Of a DNA stretch of 64,000 nt, positions 1 through 9,043 are shown piece after piece (the stretch's first letter is position 1; every line of letters begins with the position of its first letter). Origin of the DNA: Elusimicrobiota bacterium. GTDB taxonomy: Bacteria > Elusimicrobiota > Elusimicrobia > UBA1565 > UBA9628. The DNA is taken from NCBI GenBank assembly GCA_016218545.1, contig JACRDQ010000006.1:41339-105338 (forward strand), written 5' to 3'. The notes beneath the pieces were generated by a model, which saw only the letters and a program-made list of their open reading frames with translations, was not told the DNA's origin and made no database searches. The position numbers and the translations under genes are program-made.

Positions 1-643
1 TGGAGGAGCGCGGGTCCGTGTGGGGAAGGATGCTGTGGCTGGTGTGGCAGGAGGCGCACTGCGCCGAGACCTTGAGACCCTTGCGCAGAAGGCCCTCGCC
101 GTGGATGCTCTCGGAGTAGTTCTCCAGGATGCGGCTCTGGTGGATCTCGCGCTGGCGCTGGACCGTGCTCCCCTCCTGGTGGCAGGAGCCGCAGACGTAG
201 GGGATGCGCAAGGGCGAGACCGCCGAGTCGGGGTCCGAGACCGGCACGATGTCGTGCTTGCCGTGGCAGTTGGCGCAGGAGGGTGAGAGCTTGTCCCCGC
301 GCGCCTTGGCCTTGCCGTGCAGGCTCTCGGCGTACTTCTTCTGCTCCTCCGCGTGGCAGGAGCCGCAGGCGACGCGGTCCACGCTCCCCGGGTGCTCCTT
401 CTTGCCGCCCTGCAGGTCCGCGTGGCAGGCCACGCAGCCCAGGCTCCCGTGCGTCGAGGCCTCGAAGCGGTCTCCGACCACGTGCAGGGACACGGTCTTG
501 CCGTCCCGTTCCGCGGAGAAGGAAGCCTCTCCGTGACAGCCCAGGCACTCCGAGCTCTCCTGGCCGGCGGCGGGCGCGGCAGCCAGCCACAGCAGAAGGA
601 CCGCAGGCAAAGCTCTCTGGAAAAAGGTCACGGGGCAGCGCAT
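1..643 (-). CDS. Multihaem cytochrome c, 3' end beyond the window
   Basis: Reading leftwards from the ATG at 641-643, 214 codons are open to the window edge. The first 27 residues are a Sec signal peptide (hydrophobic core LPAVLLLWLAA, then AAGQ). Six CXXCH haem sites follow at about residues 33, 70, 93, 123, 151 and 196, so this is a periplasmic electron-transfer protein with at least six c-type haems. Haem sites alternate with 'S-(I/L)-HG' motifs, the same pattern as in the nine-haem protein at 56390-57625. It follows the FNR-type regulator gene on the same strand with an 87-bp gap that holds a palindromic regulator site (701-714) and a TATAGT-like -10 box at 651-656, very close to the start codon. 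No clear ribosome binding site is seen. The true haem number and any membrane anchor cannot be judged because the end is missing. Confidence 0.88.
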   Translation of the reverse strand, partial: MRCPVTFFQRALPAVLLLWLAAAPAAGQESSECLGCHGEASFSAERDGKTVSLHVVGDRFEASTHGSLGCVACHADLQGGKKEHPGSVDRVACGSCHAEEQKKYAESLHGKAKARGDKLSPSCANCHGKHDIVPVSDPDSAVSPLRIPYVCGSCHQEGSTVQRQREIHQSRILENYSESIHGEGLLRKGLKVSAQCASCHTSHSILPHTDPRSS

Positions 644-700
644 CAAATACACTATATTGCTTGGAAACGCCCCTCGCCATGACCCGGGACAACCGGACGC

Positions 701-714
701 ATGATTTCCGTCAT
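701..714. promoter_or_regulatory. Predicted FNR-type operator upstream of the multihaem cytochrome
   Basis: The sequence reads ATGAT-TTCC-GTCAT, one mismatch from the palindrome ATGAC-N4-GTCAT found at four other promoters here. It contains the Crp/Fnr-family half-sites TGA-N6-TCA. Its centre lies about 62 bp upstream of a likely start point for the leftward cytochrome gene, the usual place for a class I activator site. It is placed between the regulator gene and its likely target. Confidence 0.6.
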
Positions 715-730
715 GGAGGGAGCGGCGGGA

Positions 731-1474
731 TCAACGCTCGGCAGCGACCGATTCAAGGCCGGACTTGTCCTTGACGTCGATGCTCTTGCCCGAGACGCGG
801 ATGAGGCCCCGGCGCTGGAAGGCCGAGAGGCCCCGGATGACGGTCTCCGGGGAGAGGCCGAGGTTGTCCGCGATCTCGCGCCGGCTGTAGGCGGGCTTGA
901 GATGGCACGGGAGGGAGGAATTCGACACGGGAGGCTGCTTGAGCGCGAGCAGGAACGCGGCCAGCCGCGCCTCGGCGGACTTGAAGGCCATGCCGACCAC
1001 TCGGTCCATGCACCGGCAGAGGCTGACGCTGATGCGCTGCAGGGATCTGCGGCCGAACTCGGGCTCCGCGCGCTCGAGGTACTCGACGAGACCGCGATGC
1101 AGGAAGCACACCACGGACTCCCGGAGGGTCTCGGCCGAGGAGCAGTAATGGCCGCCCGCCCAGAACGGCGCGTCGCCCACGAGGTCCCCGCAGGAGAGGT
1201 AGGAGACCGTCAGCTCGCGGCCGTGCGCGTCCGACTTGACGAGCTTGACGTCCCCCACGCAGAGCATGTGCATGCCCTGCGGCTGGTCGCCCTCGTTGAA
1301 GATGAGCTGGTGGGCCTTGTAGAGCCGCATGCGGCGTTCGGCTTTGAAGCGCTTGAGCGAGTCCGGGGACAGGAAGTTGAAGAAGCAGCGCTTCTTGCAG
1401 TCGCAGTCACGGCAGTGGTATTCCGGCTCAAAAGGGCACTCGAGGTGCGTGGGGATGGGTCTCTTATATCCCAT
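731..1474 (-). CDS. FNR-type Crp/Fnr transcriptional regulator
   Basis: 247 residues. The N-terminus has C21-X2-C24-X5-C30, the exact spacing of the E. coli FNR cluster cysteines, and C123 in 'ESVVCFL' sits where FNR has its fourth ligand C122. Extra cysteines are at 13, 26, 95 and 111. A cyclic-nucleotide-like beta-roll (about 35-150), a dimer helix and a C-terminal winged helix-turn-helix (about 195-225, 'SRREIADNLGLSPETVIRG') follow. The recognition helix keeps the Glu and Arg of FNR's E-x-x-S-R but has Ile for the Ser. The protein is therefore predicted to be a [4Fe-4S] oxygen- (or NO-) sensing regulator with altered site specificity. The start is the ATG at 1474. A perfect ATGAC-N4-GTCAT palindrome upstream at 1544-1557 suggests autoregulation. 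Confidence 0.92.
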   Translation of the reverse strand: MGYKRPIPTHLECPFEPEYHCRDCDCKKRCFFNFLSPDSLKRFKAERRMRLYKAHQLIFNEGDQPQGMHMLCVGDVKLVKSDAHGRELTVSYLSCGDLVGDAPFWAGGHYCSSAETLRESVVCFLHRGLVEYLERAEPEFGRRSLQRISVSLCRCMDRVVGMAFKSAEARLAAFLLALKQPPVSNSSLPCHLKPAYSRREIADNLGLSPETVIRGLSAFQRRGLIRVSGKSIDVKDKSGLESVAAER

Positions 1475-1543
1475 GGGATCTCTATATCAGGTGTTTCGAC
1501 CATTGATACTATCATAAAAAGCCCTCGCCCCGCATACGCGCAG

Positions 1544-1557
1544 ATGACGACCGTCAT
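1544..1557. promoter_or_regulatory. Predicted autoregulatory FNR-type operator
   Basis: Reads ATGAC-GACC-GTCAT, a perfect palindrome, centred 76 bp upstream of the regulator's start codon. A TATGAT-like -10 box (minus strand, 1511-1516) lies between. The same region has a near-palindrome TTGATACTATCAT at about 1503-1515 whose half-site spacing is one base short of an FNR box. Confidence 0.6.
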
Positions 1558-1576
1558 GCCCGGGCTTGGGACCCGC

Positions 1577-3889
1577 TTATTTAGAGGAGAGGTTGAAGAC
1601 CCCGTCCCAATCTGCCGGAGGCGGTTCCTTGATGTGCTCGGCGATGGTCTTGGCGTAGAAGAAGCTCGGCCCGTCCTCAGGGAACACGGCCAGGACCTCC
1701 CGGAAGGCCGCCAGGGACCGCTCGAATTGCCGGCCGTTGTAGAGGGCGACGCCTTCCTCGTAGCGCGGCAGGGCCTTCTTCCAATCCTCCGGAAGCGCGC
1801 CCTTGCGCGCCAGGGGCTGGTAGACCCGGATGGGGACGGCCTTGCCCACCACCCTGACCCGCCCCAGCTCCCGCGCCTCCACGGCTCCGGAAGCGTGCTG
1901 GATGGTGGTCTCGCTGGCCATGATGTCGGTGCCGAAGAACTTGTTGGCCCCCTCCAGCCGCGAGGCCAGGTTCACGTCGTCTCCGATGACCGAGTAGTCG
2001 AATCGGTGCTCCGAGCCCATGTTGCCCACGATGCAGGAGCCGGTGTTGAGGCCCGTCCGGATCCTGACCGGCACGAACTTCGCGCCCGCGGCCTCGGCCG
2101 CGGCCTTGCGCTCCTCGTTGAGCCCCCTGAGGGCCGCGTGCATGCCCAGGGCCGCGAAGAGCGCGTGCTGGGCATGGTCCGGGTCGTCCAAGGGCGCGTT
2201 CCAGTACGCCATGATGCAGTCCCCGATGTACTTGTCCACGGTGCCGTGGTTCTCGAGGATGATCTCGGTCATGGGCGTGAGGAAGCCGTTGAGGAACTGG
2301 ATGAGTCCCTGCGGGTCGTAGAACTCGGAGATGGTGGAGAACCCGGCGATGTCGCAGAAGTGGAAGGTCATGACCTTCGACTCGCCTCCGAGCTTGAGCC
2401 TCTCCGGGTGCGCGGCCAGCTGCTCCGCCAGGACCGGGGACATGTAGCGGCTGAAGGCCCCGCGCACGCGGCGGCGCTCCCCCTCGCTGCGCAGGTAGCT
2501 CATCACCGTGACGAAGGCGTGGATGACCAGGATGACCGCTGCCGGATAGACCGCGTCCAGGAGCCAGCCCAGGCGAGTGAACGCGAGCCACGACAGCACC
2601 CCGGCGCCGACCGCGGCCGAACCCGCGATGAGCAGCCCCCACCCCGCGCCGAATTTATAGAGGAGCAGGATGAGCAGGCTTCCCAGGACCACGAGGTACA
2701 CGACCTCGGCCCCGTCCGCCCAATCCGGCCGTTCCAGGAAGCGGCCCAGGAGCATCTGCTCCAGGGCTTGGGCATGGACCTCCACGCCCGGAGCCATGGG
2801 GCTCAGGGGAGTCGCTCTCTGGTCCTTCAAGCCCGCGGCGCTCGTGCCGACCACGGCGATGCAGCCGTCGAGCCTGGAGCGGTCGAAGCCCTTGTCCATG
2901 ACCTCCCACACCGGGATCGTCCTGCCGGAAGCCGGGCGCGTGTAGTAGAGCAGGAGGCGGCCGTTCTCATCCGTGGGAACAGAGAGCTTCCCGATCTTGA
3001 TCCTCGCGATGCCCGTGCGCGCCCCGAAGCTCGCCTCGCCGCTCGAACCGGCCGTCTTGATGCCGATGGTCGAGGCGCCCTGGGCCACGCGCAAGGCCTC
3101 GGCAGCCAGGGAGGGCACCAGGGTCTCGCCCACCCTGAAGACCAGGGGGACGCGGCGGATGATGCCGTCGGAGTCCGTGATGGAGTTGAAGGCCCCCGAG
3201 CCCGCCGCGGTCTCCTCGAGCACGGGGAGGTTCTTGACCGCTCCGTCGAAGGGGATGACATAGGGCGCGGGGTCCTCTCCGGAGAAGCCGAAGGCCGCCT
3301 TCACCACGGGCACGGACGCGTTGGACTCGGCGGTCAGGACCGCGCCCAGGACCACGGGCGACCGGGAGAGCTCCTGGCCGAGGAGCCGGTCGTGGTCGGG
3401 AAGGGCCAAGAGCGCTGACCGGACCGCCCGGAGCCCCTGGGTCTGGGGCCAGAGGGGCAGCATCCGCGAAGCCGTGGTGCGGTCAGGCTCGGCGAAGACG
3501 ATGTCGAAGGCCACGGCCGAGGCTCCGCTCTGCGTGAGGCGCTCCACGAGCCTGGCCACCAGGGTCCTGGGCCAGGGCCATTGGCCGAGGCGCTTCAAGG
3601 TCTCGTCGTCGAGGTCCACGATGCGGACCGGCGCCTCCTCGTAAGGCCTGGGCCTGAGCCTCTGGTAGTGGTCGAAGAACCTGTTCTGGAGCTCCTCGAT
3701 GGCCGGGGGCTGGGCCAGGCGCGCTCCGGCGCAGACCAAGAGGATCACCCACGGAACGACGATGTAGAGCCAGCGGCTCAAGGCTCCTCTCTGGCGGGCT
3801 TCCCACCTGGACCGCAGTTGGGCGAGGGGCACGACCTTCTTGAGCTTGGAGAAATCCGGGATCGTGGTCTCGAGGTCGCGCAGGCCCAT
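1577..3889 (-). CDS. CHASE2-domain class III adenylate cyclase (copy A)
   Basis: 770 residues. An N-terminal membrane helix (about 41-59) leads into a periplasmic CHASE2 sensor domain whose core includes 'RIVDLDDETLKRLGQWPWPR'. Three further membrane helices follow (about 405-490), then a cytoplasmic class III nucleotide cyclase domain (about 535-720). The cyclase has both metal aspartates ('FCDIAGFS' and 'KYIGDCIMA'), the adenine-contacting Lys of 'DKYIGD', and the Asp/Asn/Arg set in 'GDDVNLASRLE', so cAMP is the predicted product. The C-terminal tail looks TPR-like and ends in 'DWDGVFNLSSK'. It is the last gene of a leftward operon with the Slam-like and FecR genes, separated from the latter by 83 bp containing a strong hairpin. 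A paralogue with the same partners is at 36084-38318. The sensed signal is unknown. Confidence 0.93.
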   Translation of the reverse strand: MGLRDLETTIPDFSKLKKVVPLAQLRSRWEARQRGALSRWLYIVVPWVILLVCAGARLAQPPAIEELQNRFFDHYQRLRPRPYEEAPVRIVDLDDETLKRLGQWPWPRTLVARLVERLTQSGASAVAFDIVFAEPDRTTASRMLPLWPQTQGLRAVRSALLALPDHDRLLGQELSRSPVVLGAVLTAESNASVPVVKAAFGFSGEDPAPYVIPFDGAVKNLPVLEETAAGSGAFNSITDSDGIIRRVPLVFRVGETLVPSLAAEALRVAQGASTIGIKTAGSSGEASFGARTGIARIKIGKLSVPTDENGRLLLYYTRPASGRTIPVWEVMDKGFDRSRLDGCIAVVGTSAAGLKDQRATPLSPMAPGVEVHAQALEQMLLGRFLERPDWADGAEVVYLVVLGSLLILLLYKFGAGWGLLIAGSAAVGAGVLSWLAFTRLGWLLDAVYPAAVILVIHAFVTVMSYLRSEGERRRVRGAFSRYMSPVLAEQLAAHPERLKLGGESKVMTFHFCDIAGFSTISEFYDPQGLIQFLNGFLTPMTEIILENHGTVDKYIGDCIMAYWNAPLDDPDHAQHALFAALGMHAALRGLNEERKAAAEAAGAKFVPVRIRTGLNTGSCIVGNMGSEHRFDYSVIGDDVNLASRLEGANKFFGTDIMASETTIQHASGAVEARELGRVRVVGKAVPIRVYQPLARKGALPEDWKKALPRYEEGVALYNGRQFERSLAAFREVLAVFPEDGPSFFYAKTIAEHIKEPPPADWDGVFNLSSK

Positions 3890-3924
3890 CGGCCTATTCT
3901 TCTATTTAGCGGTCCGAAAAGCAA

Positions 3925-3955
3925 ACCGCCCCGCGGGGAATCCCCGCGGGGCGGT
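3925..3955 (-). terminator. 15-bp perfect hairpin between the FecR gene and the cyclase gene
   Basis: Arms 3925-3939 and 3941-3955 are perfectly complementary with a single-base loop, nearly all G:C. On the minus strand it is followed by the weak run TTTGCTTTTC. It probably acts as a partial terminator or RNA-end stabiliser that lowers cyclase expression relative to the two upstream genes. Confidence 0.65.
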
Positions 3956-3972
3956 CTCGGACGTCGAGCGTC

Positions 3973-6900
3973 TTAGTTCGGTCCTCCGCCTCCTACGCTC
4001 CCCTCAGCGATCACGAGAGGGACGTCCGTGACGCTCCCGCTGCCCAGGATGCTCGCGCCGTCGTCGAAGTTCGCCGCGGCGTCAGCCAGCGCGGCCGCCG
4101 CCCCGCCGGCGTTCCTAAGGTCGACGTCGATCGAATAGCTGCCATCGACTCCCTGGATGGAGGCAGCACCCGCCAGACCTGCGAAATCAACCAAGCCGCT
4201 GTCGACCGTGCCGGAAATCTGTCCGCCGGTCAGAGCCGTGTCGTCGGCCAGCATGCTCGACTGGAGCCGGTACTGCCGGGTCCCGAAGTCCACGTCCAGG
4301 GTGAAGTCGAAGGTATCCGGACCCCCGTCTCCAGCGCAGATACCGAGGTCGCATCCCGACAGGGTGAACGGCTGGGCTCCGCTCGCGTACTGCCCGGCGC
4401 CGCCCTGGATGATGCGCAGGTCGTCGAAAGTCGAGATCCCATCGGCCGCGGAGAGCGCCGGGACCGATCCCGGGCTTCCGGACAGATGACCGTAGGCCAG
4501 GTTGCCGTTCCCGTCATCGAAGGCTGCGGTCACCTCCGCCCCCAGGGCGGCCAAGCCCGAGACATCCTTCAGGGAGAAGTCCACCGTCAGGTTCCCGCTG
4601 GGAGAGATGACGTTGAGCTGCGCCGGCCCGCTCATCGCGGAGAAGTCCGTGGCAGGGAAATGGACGGAATCCATGATCGCGGTGCCGAACGCGTCCTGAT
4701 AGGCGCTCACAAAGACCCCCGAAGGGCCCCCTCCGATCATCTGGGTGTCGAAGTCCACGAGCAGGCCGTAGCGGAAGTACCCGGTGTCCAGGGGCCCGAC
4801 ATTGGCGCAGGTCGCATATCCGCACTGGATGAGGTTGAAGCCTCCTGCCCCGGAATACCAGCCCTTCCCGGTCAGGATCTGGACCGCGGCCCAGTCCGAC
4901 ACGTCCTGGCGGGAGGCGTAGCTCATGCCCGCCCCGACGCTCCCGCCGTCGTTGAAGTACGCGGACGCGTCCAGCCCCATGGCCGCGCTGCCGCTCACGT
5001 CCCTGAGGGAGAAATCCATGCCCAGGTTGCCGGAGGGCGAGAATTGCGTGGGGAAGAACGCCGCGCCGGACGACCCTCCGTAGGGCTGGGGCGGGATGAC
5101 CACGGAATCAGCCACGACCACGCCCGAGAAGGGCTCGTCGCTGGCATAGACCCAGCCCAAGGACCCGCGGCCGCCGAACTCCTGGGCCCCGAAGTCCACG
5201 AAGACCGCGTAGTTGAACTGGCCGACCGGGTCGCCGCAAGGCCCCCAGTTGCACCTCGAGAGGACGAAGTCTCCAGCGCCCCGGAAGAACCCGGCCCCGC
5301 CAGGGATGGCCTGCACCGCGGCGAAGTCCGAGGGGTCGAAGCGCGAGGCGAAGCTCCAGCCCCTGCCCACGGAGCTCCCATCATAGAAGTAGGCCAGGAC
5401 ATCCAAGCCCATGGCAGAGACTCCCTCGACGTCCGCGAGGGTGAAGTTGAGCCAGGAGTTCCCGGTATCGGAGTAGTAGGTGTCGAACATGTTCGACACC
5501 CCGGTCCACCCGCCGTAATTGGAGGGCGTGATGTCGAACGTCTCGAAGATCGAGACAGGACTGGTGAACTCGCCGCCCGGGTCGAAGGCCTGGAGGATGG
5601 CCCTGGAGCCATTGCCGCCGAACTGCAGGTTGGCGAAGTCCACCTTGACCAGGTACTCGAAGTAGCCCCGGGGGTCCGTGCACGGAGAGCCCCCGCACTG
5701 GGTCAGGCCGAACGCGCCGCGGCCAGCGAACACGCCGCCGCCCTCCGAGATGCCGTTGAGCGCGTCCCAAGAGGAGCCGTACATGCCTGCCATGGGGCCT
5801 GAGGCCGAGCCAGAACCCAGGGTGAAGGTGTTGTCGAAGCCCGCGCTGACGTCCAGGCCCGTGGCAGCCAGGTCCCAGGCGTTCTTAAGGGAAAAGTCCA
5901 CGCTGAAGTCGCCGGTGAGGGAGGTCCCTGAGATGTTCGCGCCCCCGCTCGAGCCGGCGAAGCTGGTCTCCGGGATGGAGAGGTGGTCTTTGATGGAGGT
6001 CTCGGTCTGAACGTCCGTGGCCTCCACGTAGGCCGAGGCCGTGTAGGTCTTGGCCCCGAAGTCCACGCTGAGGAGATAGGCGAAGAACCCGTCGGGAGCG
6101 ACGCACGCCCCGCCGTTGCACTGGGTGAGCGTGAAGGGACCCGCGCCGCCGAAGCGGCCGGACCCGGCCTGCAGGCTGAGCACATCGGCCCAGGCAGCGG
6201 CGCCGTCCGCGAAAGGCTCGGAGCGGGAGGAAGCAGCACCGCCGTAACCGGATGTCCAGTCGTTGTCGTAGTAGTAGACCGAGGCGGCCGCGCCCATGGC
6301 AGGGACGCCGGCCAGGTCCTTCAAGGAGAAGGTCGCGGTCAGGTAACCGGACATCGAGTTCGCGCTGATGACGCCGTTGCCTTCGGCCGGGAACGGGGTC
6401 GGGTCGATGCCCACCTGATCGTTGACCGAGGTCCAGGCCTGCGCATCCTCGGCCCAGACCCAGGCTCCGCCTTCGTAGGTCTTGTTGGCGAAGTCCAACA
6501 GGAGGGCGTAGCGGAATCCGCCGGTGGGGGCATAGCAGACGTTATCCATGCACGAGTCGAGATAGAAGGGTCCTGCGCCCGCGAACCAGGCGGTCCCGGT
6601 CGGGACGGCGTTCACCGCGGTCCAATCCGAGACGCTCTCCCTCAGGGAGCTGTCCCAACCGTAGCCCGTGGTGGCGCCGTCATTATAGTAAGCGTAGGCG
6701 GTCAAGCCCGCGGCGGAGACGCCCTGGACGTCCTTGAGGCTGAAGTCCATGGAAAAGTAGCCGTATTCCGAATAGAACCAATCCGAGTTGTAGCCGCCGA
6801 GCAAGGCCTCGCCCGAGCTCCCGGCATAGCTCTCCGCCCAGATCTCCATGGAGTCCGCGATCTCGATGCCTGTCCCCGGATCAGCGGCGTGAAAGCTGGC

Positions 6901-9033
6901 GACCGAGCCGTTTCCTCCGAACTGCTGGTTGGCGAAGTCGATGTAGACCAGGTAGTCGAAGGACCCGGTCGGAGCCGAGCACGCCCCCTCCCCGCAGTTC
7001 GTCAGGTTGAACTCGCCTCCCCCTTGGAAGACCCCCAGCCCGCTGGGGATGGCCTTAATCGAGCTCCAGAGCGAGTCAAAGCCGTCCGAGACGCTCAGCC
7101 CGGCCGAGGACAAGCCGCTTCCGATGGTGACGCCGTCGTTGTAGGCCGCCGACGCGTCCAACCCCGCGCCAGCGACGCCGTCCACGCTCTTGAGCGTGTA
7201 ATCCACGGTCAGGTTGACATCGCTCGTCTGGATGGCGGGCACGCCGGAGGACCCGGCGTAGCTGGTCTCCGCGGTCATGAACTCGCCCCAGACATTGACC
7301 CCGGTGAGGGAGTCCGAGAGGATGTAAGAGACACCGGACTGGCCTCCGCCGTAGGTCTGCATCCCGAAGTCGATGCGCAGCAGATAGGCGAAGATGCCCC
7401 TGGGGTCCACGCAGGCGCCGCTGTTGCACTGGGTCAGGGAGATGGGTCCTGCGCCGGCGAACACGCCCACCCCGCTGGGGATGGCCAGCACGCCCTCCCA
7501 GGTGGTGTCCGCCAGGATCCCGGCCTGGCCGGCCGAGTAGGCCCCGCTTCCCGTGGTGGTGCCTTCTTCGTCGTAATAGGCGGTCAGGCTGAGCTCGGCA
7601 GCCGCTGCCCCGTTGACGTTGTTCAGGGAGAAATCCACGGCAAAGGCGCCGGATTCCGAGGTCCCGGTGCCGGCGGCGAGACCGGACAAGCCGGCGTAGC
7701 TCTCGTCCTTGACCATGGTGAAGTCGTCGACCGCGGTCGCGGTGGCGTCGTCGCGCAGCCAGAGGTAGGCGCCGCCGGAATAGGTCTGCGCCCCGAAATC
7801 GAGCTCGAGGAGATAGGCGACGAACCCCTTGGGGCCGCCGCACGCGGCTCCGCTGCACAGGGCGGGGGTAAAGAAGCCGATGCCGCCGTAGCGGCCGACC
7901 CCGGCCTCGACGGTGCGCACGTCGTCCCAGGTCGAGGGCCCGTCCGCGACGACGACGGCCGAGTCGGTCACGGCGGTGTCTCCGCTGTCGGCAGACGCCG
8001 TCTCCGTGATCGCGTTCGAGACGTCCGTCACCGTCGCGAAGCTCCCCAGTTCAGCGACCGTGGCCGCGGCTCCGGCCGTGTCCTGCCCGGCCAGGGAGGT
8101 CACGTCGCTCCCCCCGGTCGAGCCGGCGTCCATGCCGCCGCCCAGCATGTCGCCCCCGCCTGCGGTCTCTCCGGTCGCTTCCCCGGTCACCGTGGCCCCG
8201 TCCCCGGATGCAGTGTCCCCGCCCGAAGTCGCGGAACCGTCTCCCGAGCCGTCGCCGGAAGCCGTGTCCCCGCTGGAGGCGGAAGACGCGGTCCCGCCGC
8301 CGTCGCCCTCGCCGGAGCTCGCCTGCTCCTCGGGCGGGGCCAGGGCGCCCATGATGGCGCCCAGCTGCCCGGACGGGATGATGGTCGGGGGCGTGGGCGG
8401 CGCGTCGTTGGAGTTCATGGTCGAGCCGAAGCCCGGCTGGGTCACGTCCACGGAGCCCGCGTCATTGCCCAGGTTGAACGCTCCGGGCCGCTCGCCCGCG
8501 TTGTTGTCCGCGCCGGGACCGAGCAGGATCGCGGTGGTCGAGCCGTCGTCGTTGACCATGCCGGCCACGATGGTGCCGCGGATGCCCATGGTGCCGGTCG
8601 GGAACTTGACCTTGACCTTGGACGGGTCCTTGGCGCCGATCTTGCCGGTCACGAAGCGGAACGCGCCCTTGGTCACGGAAGCCGTGACCTCGCCCGCGCC
8701 CGAGGCCGGGTCGTAGACGAACTCGTCGAGGACCATGGAGGCGTTGGGGCCCAGGGTGAACGTGGTCTCGTCCTTGAGCATGACCTGCATGTGACCCTTG
8801 GCATCGGTCGTGACCTTCTCGTTGAGGAAGAGGGGCTTGCCGCTGGCGACCTCCCGGCCCACCGCCTTCTTGGCGGGGACCGCAGCGGGAGGGAAGGCCA
8901 TGACCTTGCCGCGCACGGCCCCGGCCACGCCGATCTGGGTCAGGACAGGTCCCACGGCCCCTGCCGGACCGGCCAGCAGCAGGGCCAGGCACGCGGCCGA
9001 GATTTTCCTTAGCGCGAGGCGGAGATTCTTCAT
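3973..9033 (-). CDS. Giant secreted FecR-domain protein with nine C-terminal repeats (copy A)
   Basis: 1,686 residues. A signal peptide (1-26, ending AGPAGA) precedes a FecR-type domain (about 45-155; 'GKPLFLNEKVTTD', 'GTMGIRGTIVAG'). A low-complexity Gly/Ser/Thr/Ala linker (about 215-350) follows, then nine modules of roughly 140-150 residues to the end. Each module starts with a W/F-x-x-(V/L) segment and G-x-F-x-G-x-G, carries a Cys-x4/5-Cys pair, and has 'YLL-x-DFG-x-Q-x-Y-x-GG' and 'FSLK-D-x-x-G' signatures, suggesting disulfide-stabilised beta-rich extracellular units. There is no lipobox. It starts 10 bp after the Slam-like gene, so the two are surely co-transcribed. In copy B (39757-41052) the same architecture has a single module. 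Probable role: surface-exposed or secreted structural or sensory protein, exported with the help of the barrel partner. Confidence 0.85.
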   Translation of the reverse strand: MKNLRLALRKISAACLALLLAGPAGAVGPVLTQIGVAGAVRGKVMAFPPAAVPAKKAVGREVASGKPLFLNEKVTTDAKGHMQVMLKDETTFTLGPNASMVLDEFVYDPASGAGEVTASVTKGAFRFVTGKIGAKDPSKVKVKFPTGTMGIRGTIVAGMVNDDGSTTAILLGPGADNNAGERPGAFNLGNDAGSVDVTQPGFGSTMNSNDAPPTPPTIIPSGQLGAIMGALAPPEEQASSGEGDGGGTASSASSGDTASGDGSGDGSATSGGDTASGDGATVTGEATGETAGGGDMLGGGMDAGSTGGSDVTSLAGQDTAGAAATVAELGSFATVTDVSNAITETASADSGDTAVTDSAVVVADGPSTWDDVRTVEAGVGRYGGIGFFTPALCSGAACGGPKGFVAYLLELDFGAQTYSGGAYLWLRDDATATAVDDFTMVKDESYAGLSGLAAGTGTSESGAFAVDFSLNNVNGAAAAELSLTAYYDEEGTTTGSGAYSAGQAGILADTTWEGVLAIPSGVGVFAGAGPISLTQCNSGACVDPRGIFAYLLRIDFGMQTYGGGQSGVSYILSDSLTGVNVWGEFMTAETSYAGSSGVPAIQTSDVNLTVDYTLKSVDGVAGAGLDASAAYNDGVTIGSGLSSAGLSVSDGFDSLWSSIKAIPSGLGVFQGGGEFNLTNCGEGACSAPTGSFDYLVYIDFANQQFGGNGSVASFHAADPGTGIEIADSMEIWAESYAGSSGEALLGGYNSDWFYSEYGYFSMDFSLKDVQGVSAAGLTAYAYYNDGATTGYGWDSSLRESVSDWTAVNAVPTGTAWFAGAGPFYLDSCMDNVCYAPTGGFRYALLLDFANKTYEGGAWVWAEDAQAWTSVNDQVGIDPTPFPAEGNGVISANSMSGYLTATFSLKDLAGVPAMGAAASVYYYDNDWTSGYGGAASSRSEPFADGAAAWADVLSLQAGSGRFGGAGPFTLTQCNGGACVAPDGFFAYLLSVDFGAKTYTASAYVEATDVQTETSIKDHLSIPETSFAGSSGGANISGTSLTGDFSVDFSLKNAWDLAATGLDVSAGFDNTFTLGSGSASGPMAGMYGSSWDALNGISEGGGVFAGRGAFGLTQCGGSPCTDPRGYFEYLVKVDFANLQFGGNGSRAILQAFDPGGEFTSPVSIFETFDITPSNYGGWTGVSNMFDTYYSDTGNSWLNFTLADVEGVSAMGLDVLAYFYDGSSVGRGWSFASRFDPSDFAAVQAIPGGAGFFRGAGDFVLSRCNWGPCGDPVGQFNYAVFVDFGAQEFGGRGSLGWVYASDEPFSGVVVADSVVIPPQPYGGSSGAAFFPTQFSPSGNLGMDFSLRDVSGSAAMGLDASAYFNDGGSVGAGMSYASRQDVSDWAAVQILTGKGWYSGAGGFNLIQCGYATCANVGPLDTGYFRYGLLVDFDTQMIGGGPSGVFVSAYQDAFGTAIMDSVHFPATDFSAMSGPAQLNVISPSGNLTVDFSLKDVSGLAALGAEVTAAFDDGNGNLAYGHLSGSPGSVPALSAADGISTFDDLRIIQGGAGQYASGAQPFTLSGCDLGICAGDGGPDTFDFTLDVDFGTRQYRLQSSMLADDTALTGGQISGTVDSGLVDFAGLAGAASIQGVDGSYSIDVDLRNAGGAAAALADAAANFDDGASILGSGSVTDVPLVIAEGSVGGGGPN

Positions 9034-9043
9034 GTTTTTATCC

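Noticed and set aside
1503..1515. A canonical FNR box TTGAT-N4-ATCAA
   Set aside because: The half-sites TTGAT and ATCAT are three bases apart, one short of the required spacing; the ATGAC-N4-GTCAT site nearby fits better.
5983..9012. A long rightward open frame (1,009 codons) opposite the FecR repeat gene
   Set aside because: It is antisense to a gene with clear signal peptide, domain and repeats, and its translation is low-complexity with no domain.
3973..9033. A CRISPR or DNA tandem repeat in the FecR gene
   Set aside because: The repeats are long, diverged protein modules; there are no short identical repeats with spacers.
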